From: an uncultured Eubacteriales bacterium
GTDB lineage: Bacteria; Bacillota; Clostridia; Lachnospirales; CAMVHY01
Length of the DNA: 48,143 nucleotides
Reading direction: 5' to 3'
Assembly (NCBI GenBank): GCA_948543815.1
Contig: CAOVHW010000009.1
Location: 1-48,143, forward strand
The notes under the pieces were generated by a model, which saw nothing but the letters and a program-made list of their open reading frames with translations, did no database searches and was not told the origin of the DNA. Below are positions 1 to 6,432 of the stretch, piece by piece (positions within the stretch are counted from its first letter, which is position 1; each line of letters begins with the position of its first letter). The position numbers were made by a program, and so were the translations under genes.

Positions 1-252
1 GTCATTTTCAAATTTTAGTGAATGAAAAATTTCAAAGTTTGGATAAACATATTCATTATCGTTATCAATTACAATTAAATCGCCTAAATTTGATTTGTTT
101 GATACGATTGAGTATAAATTATCAAATGTATTGTTGACGTTGTCAAAATGTAATTCTAATGCTTCTCTGCTTTCACCTTTACTAAAAATATTTATTTTGT
201 TAATTAATTTTGTTTCAAGTTGTGTTTCGTTTGAAAATTTTATACTGCTCAT
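1..252 (-). CDS. Small tail-region protein, 5' part (continues at 48123)
   Basis: This is the first 84 codons of a 112-residue protein whose reading frame runs off the left edge and continues in phase at 48123-48037, because the window is a circle cut inside this gene. The ATG at 252 follows a good ribosome site (AAGGAGG read on the minus strand just upstream). The protein is acidic and ends in a short helical stretch (KYNELLKRIEALEA). It sits between the receptor-binding protein and the holin, where myoviruses often carry small fibre-associated or XkdX-like proteins. I do not recognise the family, so a tail or fibre-assembly role is inferred from position only. Confidence 0.7.
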   Translation of the reverse strand, partial: MSSIKFSNETQLETKLINKINIFSKGESREALELHFDNVNNTFDNLYSIVSNKSNLGDLIVIDNDNEYVYPNFEIFHSLKFEND

Positions 253-264
253 TTAAATTCCTCC

Positions 265-825
265 TTAAACAAATTTATGTGTTATTGAATTATTTCCATA
301 TGTTTCAATCAATTTTGCATTTTTAATAATTAGTTCGGCTTGAAACATACGTATAACAAAACGTAAATCTTTAGTATATGTTGCCGTATAGGAAAAAGTT
401 GCAGAAGTAGATATTTTTATCGGAACAGAACTTGCATCTATAATTTGATAAGTTTTACCGTCAACTTCAATTTTTATATAGCCAATGTAATCGTAAAAGT
501 CAGTTCCACGGTATGCAGTAGCTGAATAATCGAAAGAAAGAGTATGCCCCGCATGTAAATAAAAGTCGAAATAAGGTTTTCCATAATGAGAACTATCAGA
601 ATAGCCAGTTTGGCCAATTTTATACCCATTACTAGTAATCCTTTTAGAAACTCCATAAGATTCACCCGGGTCGTTAATTACTAAAGTTTTTGATGACAAC
701 CAAACGATAGACCAAGTACCATTAAATTTTTTTTGAACTTCGTTGCAAAATTTCCAAGCTCCATCTATTTTTTTTCTAATTGTTAAAATATTGCTCCACG
801 AGCCATTAGTTTTTTTCTTAAACAT
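265..825 (-). CDS. Putative receptor-binding / distal tail fibre protein
   Basis: This 186-residue protein begins with short repeats of the type K-x-x-G-x-W (TNGSWSN, IDGAWKF, FNGTWSIVW), a pattern I associate with distal tail and adhesion proteins of Firmicutes phages. The rest is rich in Tyr, Ser, Thr and Gly and looks beta-structured (GKPYFDFYLHAGHTLSFDY). The ATG at 825 is preferred over an upstream in-frame start because a GGTGA site lies seven bases before it and the upstream gene ends at 831. Its place after the collar-fibre gene, at the end of the baseplate cluster, suggests host-surface binding. The exact receptor cannot be read from sequence. Confidence 0.55.
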   Translation of the reverse strand: MFKKKTNGSWSNILTIRKKIDGAWKFCNEVQKKFNGTWSIVWLSSKTLVINDPGESYGVSKRITSNGYKIGQTGYSDSSHYGKPYFDFYLHAGHTLSFDYSATAYRGTDFYDYIGYIKIEVDGKTYQIIDASSVPIKISTSATFSYTATYTKDLRFVIRMFQAELIIKNAKLIETYGNNSITHKFV

Positions 826-830
826 ATTAA

Positions 831-1616
831 TCACCAAGCCCAAAGTGAACCATTATTGGCATTTGTTGGTTGAGCTTCTTGGGTATAAACTAAATTTAAT
901 GTTTGATTATTAACGATTAAACTTGAAACAGTTAAGTTGCTGAATTGAACGGAAGAATTTGTACCAAGTCCAAGATTATTTTTTGCTTGTTCAGTAGATG
1001 TGGCACCTGTTCCACCATTTTTGATAAGTAATATACCTGTTGCTTCGGATAAATCACTACCCGCTAAATTTTGTATTTTTTCTTTGTCGGCATCAGAAAA
1101 ATTATTTTGAGAGAATCCGGGAGTTTGTCCATCAGCAAGTTTATGAGTGTGATTTTCTAAATTTTCAATGGTTGCAAAAATTAAACTTTCATTTATTGTT
1201 GCACAGATATTTTGAGTATCATTTGCGATAACAGAAATATTTATGGATTTTTCAATTATCTCGGAACCTGCCGCAGTAATATATTCTGCTAAATCATAAG
1301 CATTTTGATAGCAATATAAAATTTCGCCGTCATCAGGATCATTAGCAAATAATCCAATTTCACGCCAATAAAAACCATTTTGCAGTGAACTATTTGTAAA
1401 AGTTCCGCCAATAGTTACATAATCCTGCCCGCGATTAAAATTTGAAATATCAATATTAACCAATGGATTTATTAATTTCGTTAAAGTTGACGGAGCTTGT
1501 GTAGTTAAATTTCCATCTCCCATTTGAATTTTTGTGAAATTAAGTGGTACTCCCGTTAGTGATTTCAGTTGTAAATTTCGACCGGCATTTGTTAATCTCG
1601 GAGCGTTAAAACTCAT
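831..1616 (-). CDS. Tail-collar fibre protein (DUF3751-type)
   Basis: A 261-residue tail fibre protein. The N-terminus (APRLTNAGRNLQLKSLTGVPLNFTKIQMGDG) is the hallmark of phage tail-collar fibre proteins that attach to the baseplate, including the typical LTNAG and MGDG motifs. The middle (GFYWREIGLFANDPDDGEILY) is also characteristic. Residues about 195-230 (GGTGATSTEQAKNNLGLG) are the usual fibre linker preceding the trimer tip. It follows gpI directly, as in P2-like phages, and precedes the putative receptor-binding protein. It is short for a fibre, so the distal gene probably supplies the tip. Confidence 0.85.
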   Translation of the reverse strand: MSFNAPRLTNAGRNLQLKSLTGVPLNFTKIQMGDGNLTTQAPSTLTKLINPLVNIDISNFNRGQDYVTIGGTFTNSSLQNGFYWREIGLFANDPDDGEILYCYQNAYDLAEYITAAGSEIIEKSINISVIANDTQNICATINESLIFATIENLENHTHKLADGQTPGFSQNNFSDADKEKIQNLAGSDLSEATGILLIKNGGTGATSTEQAKNNLGLGTNSSVQFSNLTVSSLIVNNQTLNLVYTQEAQPTNANNGSLWAW

Positions 1617-1621
1617 ATTTT

Positions 1622-2185
1622 TTACCTCATTTTAAAATTATTTTTGGTAGCTGTATGAATTACAAATCCAAAATTTATTGATGTAGATTCTGTTGAAAGT
1701 TCTAGTTCAATTGCTTCGAGCCACGAACTTAAACGTTTCATATTTGATACGGTATCAATAAATTTTTGTGCATTTTCATCTGTAATTGCAGGATTAGTTG
1801 TTGATGCTTTAAAGTAAAAAGGTTGGCCACCGTATTCATACCATTCTTTAACATGACCTGATCCAAAAATATCAGTTATTAAATCGGTAACAGCTTTTGC
1901 CGTCCCTGCATATTTGTAATACTCAAGTGTGTTCAAAATCATTTTTCGTTTTATTGATATATCAAAATTTTCATCGTATGACGGCGTACGTAATTCAATT
2001 GCTAAAATGTCCAGAATTTTATCTGATAAATTTGAAATACCAATCCAAATTTTTATTTTTTGAGTAAGCTCGATAATTTTTTTGATTTGATTACTTAAAA
2101 CTATCGCTAATACTTTAACTTCTGGTTGATTTATAAGAACTTGCGGTAAAATTTTTATTATGCTTGAGTTGTAAAACTTAATCAT
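1622..2185 (-). CDS. Baseplate tail protein gpI (P2-like)
   Basis: A 187-residue P2 gpI-family protein, a baseplate component of contractile tails. The N-terminus (MIKFYNSSIIKILPQVL) matches the family pattern of a short beta strand followed by an S-x-L-x-x-L-P motif, and IAIELRTPSYDENF and NTLEYYKYAGTAKAVTDLI are typical later blocks. I place the start at the ATG at 2185 rather than the upstream in-frame codon because the protein then begins exactly where family members begin and overlaps the end of gpJ by eight bases, implying translational coupling. Confidence 0.85.
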   Translation of the reverse strand: MIKFYNSSIIKILPQVLINQPEVKVLAIVLSNQIKKIIELTQKIKIWIGISNLSDKILDILAIELRTPSYDENFDISIKRKMILNTLEYYKYAGTAKAVTDLITDIFGSGHVKEWYEYGGQPFYFKASTTNPAITDENAQKFIDTVSNMKRLSSWLEAIELELSTESTSINFGFVIHTATKNNFKMR

Positions 2186-3323
2186 CTTCAAGACCGCCAT
2201 ATAAAATTTTTTTGTGTGATAAAACAGCAACGTTTAATTCATCGATATGTATAAATTCAGGTTGTGTAATAACAACACGTTTTGCGCCAGCATTTAAAAT
2301 TTGTTTGGTGAGCTCGGAAGGATTTATATCGCGTCCAATTTTTTTTTGCCAAATTTCAAATTCAGAAATAGCATTATCAACAGCATTTTGTATAGCTAAA
2401 CTTTGAGCGGAATCACTTTTATTTATGTAGTAAGTTAAATTTATCTCATAGTCTTGAATTTTTGGTGCACTGACAGAAATTTTATCGCTTAATGGTTTAA
2501 CATTTGCAGTCTGTAGAAATAATGCAAGCTCATTTAAAATATTTTCATCAGGTAAATTACCGTTACTCATTAAAAAACAAATAAAAATTTCGCCTGGATT
2601 AGGCGAAATAATTTTTACATCTCCAATTTCAGAATTAAATGATTTAATCCAATAAACATATGCATCGGCGGGACCAGCTACACTATACGAACTTGGAGCC
2701 AAATAAATTCGTTCAGCTAAATTTTTATCACTTTCAATATTATTTCCGCCAGAACTTACAGTTATATTTGAAACACTTGCAATGTATGGTAATGGATCAA
2801 CGATAATATTTATGTCTCCAATTTTGTAATTGTTACCTATATCGCCATTGACCAAACATTTTGCATTAACTTCAATACTTTTTGCACCGGTAGGAATTTG
2901 AGCATCTTCTGTAGTTTCAAAATAAATATTTTCTTCTGCAGCTACACGAGTACCTTTAGGAATTGTAGTTATAGATTCACGAATATCAGAAATTTTAAAT
3001 TGTAAAGTAGTTGATGCGGGCTTAGCAGAATTTCTAGTTATACCGCGTAAAGCTGCAAGATTATCTAAAAATTCACCATAACTATATTTTAATAAATTTT
3101 GTTTGCCTGCACGATCAATATATTGAAAAGCTTGATAGATTTGCATCGCGCAGGCATTTAAAATTAATTTAAATGGATTTGCATCTGATAGAGTAAAAGA
3201 TTTTTGAGTAAGCTTTTTATATTCATCAATAAAATTATTTTCCATTTGTATTTTTAATTCATTAAGTGATAAATCATCGATAAAACTAATATTTGGTATA
3301 TTTTCCAAACTGCTTATAGACAT
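2178..3323 (-). CDS. Baseplate assembly protein gpJ
   Basis: A 381-residue baseplate J protein, which forms the baseplate wedge that connects the tail hub to the fibres. Family signs include the GTRVAAEENIYFETTEDAQIP stretch, the SGGNNIESDKNLAERI motif (residues about 190-206, typical of baseplate J), and AGPADAYVYWIKS. It overlaps the gp25-like gene upstream (start 3323, upstream stop 3314) and gpI downstream, the standard W-J-I order of P2-like tails. Length is close to the family norm. Confidence 0.92.
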   Translation of the reverse strand: MSISSLENIPNISFIDDLSLNELKIQMENNFIDEYKKLTQKSFTLSDANPFKLILNACAMQIYQAFQYIDRAGKQNLLKYSYGEFLDNLAALRGITRNSAKPASTTLQFKISDIRESITTIPKGTRVAAEENIYFETTEDAQIPTGAKSIEVNAKCLVNGDIGNNYKIGDINIIVDPLPYIASVSNITVSSGGNNIESDKNLAERIYLAPSSYSVAGPADAYVYWIKSFNSEIGDVKIISPNPGEIFICFLMSNGNLPDENILNELALFLQTANVKPLSDKISVSAPKIQDYEINLTYYINKSDSAQSLAIQNAVDNAISEFEIWQKKIGRDINPSELTKQILNAGAKRVVITQPEFIHIDELNVAVLSHKKILYGGLEDD

Positions 3324-3595
3324 TTAATTATCACCTTTGCTTTTAATTGACCGTTAAAATCTTTTTCCCATAAAATTTTTTGAATATTAGCACGTGGTTC
3401 GTATTTAATAGTTTTTTTAATAATTTCTGCTGTCATTAAATTTTTTGCTGTTTGTATTGGCATGTCGAGAAAATTTGTATCGAGTCCAAAGTCACGATTT
3501 AATGCGCTTGTTCCAACATTTGTTGAATATAAAATTTTAAGACATTGCGAAATATCATCGTATTTATCATCATCTGTTTCGATTTCAAATTTCAT
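3314..3595 (-). CDS. Baseplate protein gpW / gp25-like
   Basis: A 93-residue protein of the gp25/gpW baseplate family, a wedge component also related to the lysozyme-like sheath initiator. The pattern of an N-terminal strand, D-D-I-x-Q-C-L-K-I-L-Y-S, and R-D-F-G-L-D (residues about 33-40) is diagnostic. A GGAAG site lies upstream of the ATG. It is the first gene of the distal W-J-I block; the phd/doc insertion separates it from gpU. Confidence 0.85.
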   Translation of the reverse strand: MKFEIETDDDKYDDISQCLKILYSTNVGTSALNRDFGLDTNFLDMPIQTAKNLMTAEIIKKTIKYEPRANIQKILWEKDFNGQLKAKVIIKCL

Positions 3596-3631
3596 TTCTT
3601 CACTTCCTTGAGATTTATATAAAAAAAATTT

Positions 3632-3643
3632 ACTTACGTAAGT
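3632..3643. promoter_or_regulatory. Perfect 12-bp palindrome, candidate operator of the phd-doc pair
   Basis: ACTTACGTAAGT is a perfect palindrome about 65 bases upstream of the phd start. Phd-type antitoxins autoregulate by binding palindromes near their promoter, so this is a plausible operator. Function is inferred from position. Confidence 0.45.
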
Positions 3644-3706
3644 TTTTTGAAATAGGTAGAATATATCCTAAATATTATGATAAAATAATTTAAAGAGGTG
3701 ATTTTT

Positions 3707-3949
3707 ATGCAAATTGATTTAAATAATTTAGTGTCAATTTCCGAGGCAAACCAAAATTTTTCTAAAGTTGCACACTTGGTAGATGAAAAGGGTGCAGCTG
3801 TTATAATGAAAAATAATTTTCCTAAATATGTTTTGATTGAATTTAGTAAATTACAAGAAGATTCTTTTGCCGATAAAAATGATGTTGAGATTGTAGCAAT
3901 GAAATTTTTAAATAAATATAAAAAAGCTTTTGAGGAATTGGCAAAATGA
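3707..3949 (+). CDS. Type II antitoxin, Phd/YefM family
   Basis: An 80-residue Phd/YefM-like antitoxin and probable autorepressor. The core VSISEANQNFSKVAHLVDEKGAAVIMKNNFPKYVLI matches the fold and the usual N-F-S-K-V and K-N-x-x-P-K-Y-V-L motifs. I choose the ATG at 3707 because AGAGGTG lies six bases upstream; a GTG three codons earlier lacks a site. Its stop overlaps the start of the doc-like frame (ATGA), the usual coupling of a toxin-antitoxin pair. It lies on the strand opposite the surrounding tail genes, which marks it as an insertion. Such pairs stabilise plasmids, fitting the plasmid genes elsewhere. Confidence 0.88.
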   Translation: MQIDLNNLVSISEANQNFSKVAHLVDEKGAAVIMKNNFPKYVLIEFSKLQEDSFADKNDVEIVAMKFLNKYKKAFEELAK

Positions 3950-4116
3950 TAAAATTAGATGTAGATGCTGTGTTTTCACTTCACTCAATTGCAATAAAAA
4001 AAACTGGTGGTTTATTTGGTGTACGGGACAAAAATTTATTAGTATCAGCTGTTAATGCCCATTTTCAAACTTATTCTAAACAAGATATTTTACAATGGAT
4101 TTATAAACATAGCTAA
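3946..4116 (+). pseudogene. Truncated Doc (Fic-family) toxin
   Basis: This 56-codon frame overlaps the phd stop. Its residues LHSIAIKKTGGLFGVRDKN and LLVSAVNAHFQTY match the N-terminal third of Doc toxins (usual form LH-x-x-I-x-x-TGG-x-x-G-V-R-D then L-x-S-A-x-x-x-x-FQT). Doc proteins are about 120-130 residues, and the catalytic HPFxxGNKR block is absent; the frame ends after QDILQWIYKHS and gpU begins 12 bases later. The toxin is therefore very probably inactive, or, less likely, a reduced partner that only stabilises Phd. It falls below ordinary ORF length cut-offs. Confidence 0.8.
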
Positions 4117-4128
4117 TATAATTTTTTT

Positions 4129-4524
4129 TCAAACATATTCTTCTAAATTCAAAGACAAAGAAGCACAAATAAGTTCACCATGATTTAAAATTGTATTCCA
4201 AGTTTCACTTATAGAATTAATTTTCCAAGGATTACTACCAATAATTTTTTCACCGATAATTAAAAATTCACTGTTTCCATCATTAATGAATTGATTAAAA
4301 GTTTCAATAATTTCTTCAGGCTTAATACCAAAAATAATATTTAGATATATATCAAAAGATATTTGTTCAAGGGTTGGGCCTAAAAATTCTGAATGTGGTT
4401 TTTGTCCAATAATTTCATGAGTTGCCCATTTATTACTTATTTGTCTTTGAAAATTATTAAACGTCAATATTTTTTGATCACTGGTTTCAAAAATAATTTT
4501 AGTCCCAAAAGTTCCGATTGCCAT
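4129..4524 (-). CDS. Tail protein gpU (P2-like tail terminator)
   Basis: A 131-residue gpU-family protein, which caps or completes the contractile tail. MAIGTFGTKIIFETSDQ at the N-terminus and GQKPHSEFLGPTLEQISFDIYL (residues about 40-62) are typical of the P2 gpU fold, where the W-x-x-H-x-x-x-x-x-K-P-x-x-E-F-x-G-x-x-x block is conserved. It follows gpV with no gap, conserving the D-V-U neighbourhood though in a shuffled order relative to P2. Confidence 0.8.
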   Translation of the reverse strand: MAIGTFGTKIIFETSDQKILTFNNFQRQISNKWATHEIIGQKPHSEFLGPTLEQISFDIYLNIIFGIKPEEIIETFNQFINDGNSEFLIIGEKIIGSNPWKINSISETWNTILNHGELICASLSLNLEEYV

Positions 4525-4935
4525 TTAAATTTTTGCCTCCAATTTTTCAATTCGAGTTTGCAAATCAGAAATTTTTTGCATAAGTTTACCTAAATTTATA
4601 TTTTGATTTTTATCAGTTAAATTTATATCTGGCGCACAAATAAAAAGTTTTTCAGTTTGTTCATCATATTTTATGAATGAATTTTCTGAAAAACTTTTTT
4701 TGTATATTTTATTGTCACAATCATTATCAGGTAAATTTTTTTTATTCCAAAATCGTCCAAGAATTATTTTATCCGAAATAACACATACCAATTGACCAAC
4801 TTTGGGTAAATTATATTCACTACATAAGAAAGGAATTTTACGCGATACAGATTTATCTTTATCATCATAAACAATACGAGCAAGTCCATTTTTGTAATCA
4901 ATATCGGAAATTTTACCAAAATGAATTTTATCCAT
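4525..4935 (-). CDS. Baseplate assembly / spike protein gpV
   Basis: A 136-residue gpV-like baseplate spike protein. After an OB-like N-terminal region (FGKISDIDYKNGLARIVYDD, then VGQLVCVISDKIILGRFWN) it has a beta-repeat tail (FIKYDEQTEKLFICAPDINL) and a C-terminal coiled coil (LMQKISDLQTRIEKLEAKI), the usual order for short needle proteins. I prefer the ATG at 4935, which overlaps the end of gpD by eight bases, over an upstream ATG at 4965. No extra lysozyme domain is present. Confidence 0.75.
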   Translation of the reverse strand: MDKIHFGKISDIDYKNGLARIVYDDKDKSVSRKIPFLCSEYNLPKVGQLVCVISDKIILGRFWNKKNLPDNDCDNKIYKKSFSENSFIKYDEQTEKLFICAPDINLTDKNQNINLGKLMQKISDLQTRIEKLEAKI

Positions 4936-6226
4936 CTTCTTCACCACTGAAAGTATTTGCCGCATTAATTATAAGTTGCGGCAAAAAATTTATTGTATGA
5001 GAATTTTTTATCCAATATTCTGATGAATTTATAATTCCATTTTCTTCGAGTATTGAAATTGCTTGCTGTAAGTTTAAATTTTTTTTTGATATCAAATTAT
5101 TTTTTATTCGCGATGCTAAATTTATTAATAATTCGTCCAAATATAAAATATCAGTATAATGATTTTTCCAGTATAACGGCGTCTTAATTATTCCTAAATT
5201 ATTTAAACGCTCAATTGCTTCTTTAATTACTGTATCTTCAGTAAATTCTATTAAACTTAGTTCGAGATTTATTGTGTATCCATTAGCAATTGAATGTGAA
5301 ACACTGTCAATGAAATATTTTCCACTGAGTTTACCTAAATTTGCAACTGTTATCGTTTGGCCTGCATAAAATTTTGTATTACCTATGAGATTTATTGAAA
5401 GAGTTGTTGAGTTGTGATTTGCGTTTGAAATTGCTGCATTTAATTTTAATTGTGCATCAGCTAATGAATCAGCTTTACATGTAAGATTTAATATTCGTAA
5501 ACCATTTCCTGTTTTATATATAATTTCTTCTTCAGTGTCAGGATTTATATAACTAATTTGCCCACCTGTATAAGTACCGTATAGTGATGTTTTCCAACTC
5601 CAATTAATTATATTATTTTGAGTTAATATAGCTATAGGTTTATTTGTTTTGTATTGTTCACGATTAAAAATTACAAGTTTATTTGAATAAATTTTCATAC
5701 ATAAACCATAAGTTTCACATAAATTTGATAAAAATTCACAGTCAGTTTGTTCATTTTGTTCAATTGATGAAATTTTTATTGTTGGCGCATCAAAAAATAA
5801 TTTAATATTTGCACGTGTAGCAATCTCATTTGCAATTTGCATAATTGAAATATTTTCCCAAGTTTTTGTACGAGCAGTAGATTTAAATGATTCATTAAGT
5901 GGCGTAGAAATTGCAGATATGTTTAAAATTTGCGGTACTGCGGAAAAAGAAAATTCATCTAGTAAAAACTCACCGCAATCTAAAATTCGATTGTCATTTT
6001 CAAAATCCCAATCAAAAATTTTAATTATTGCACGTAATGTATCACCTTTTTGTGGCATCCATGCAGTTTTCCAATAATTTTTTGAATCATCAATAGTAAT
6101 TGAAATTGTATCGCCAACACCATTAGCATTATCAACATATTCAAATGATTCCAAACAATTATCTAAACTAGTACTAATTGCTTTGCCATTATAAAAAATT
6201 TCAACTTTACTTTTTCTTGTTCGCAT
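4928..6226 (-). CDS. Tail hub protein gpD (late control D family) with C-terminal cell-wall-type repeats
   Basis: A 432-residue baseplate hub protein of the gpD family. Family blocks include FEYVDNANGVGDTISITIDD (residues about 25-45), QIANEIATRANIKLFFD and CEFLSNLCETYGLCMKIYSNKLVIF. Starting near residue 335 it carries two copies of a module resembling (IERLNNLGIIKTPLYW...YLDELLINLASRI) and (ISILEENGIINSSEYW...FLPQLIINAANTF). The same module ends the phage amidase, so the hub probably binds the same wall ligand. GGAG nine bases before the ATG at 6226 decides the start. Confidence 0.85.
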   Translation of the reverse strand: MRTRKSKVEIFYNGKAISTSLDNCLESFEYVDNANGVGDTISITIDDSKNYWKTAWMPQKGDTLRAIIKIFDWDFENDNRILDCGEFLLDEFSFSAVPQILNISAISTPLNESFKSTARTKTWENISIMQIANEIATRANIKLFFDAPTIKISSIEQNEQTDCEFLSNLCETYGLCMKIYSNKLVIFNREQYKTNKPIAILTQNNIINWSWKTSLYGTYTGGQISYINPDTEEEIIYKTGNGLRILNLTCKADSLADAQLKLNAAISNANHNSTTLSINLIGNTKFYAGQTITVANLGKLSGKYFIDSVSHSIANGYTINLELSLIEFTEDTVIKEAIERLNNLGIIKTPLYWKNHYTDILYLDELLINLASRIKNNLISKKNLNLQQAISILEENGIINSSEYWIKNSHTINFLPQLIINAANTFSGEEDG

Positions 6227-6228
6227 TA

Positions 6229-6423
6229 TTATTGTCTCCAAGGTGGGGGATTTGAATTTTGTACTGAAATTTCAGGGATAAAAATTTTTTGCCCTGCACT
6301 AAAAATAAAAATATCGAGCAGTGAAAAATTATTAGCCATTAAAACATCAGCATATATTTCACTGCCATAAACTTTTTTTGCAACTATATCCCATGTATCA
6401 CCTTGCAAAGTTTTGTAATACAT
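6229..6423 (-). CDS. Tail protein gpX (LysM-like)
   Basis: A 64-residue gpX protein with a single LysM-like fold: YKTLQGDTWDIVAKKVYGSEIYADVLMANN and the C-terminal FSAGQKIFIPEI. It is a hub-associated tail protein in P2-like phages. AGGTG six bases before the ATG at 6423 sets the start. It lies between tape measure and gpD as usual. Confidence 0.88.
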   Translation of the reverse strand: MYYKTLQGDTWDIVAKKVYGSEIYADVLMANNFSLLDIFIFSAGQKIFIPEISVQNSNPPPWRQ

Positions 6424-6432
6424 TAAAATCAC

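Noticed and set aside
265..1616. Diversity-generating retroelement at the tail fibre genes
   Set aside because: No reverse transcriptase and no template/variable repeat pair were seen.
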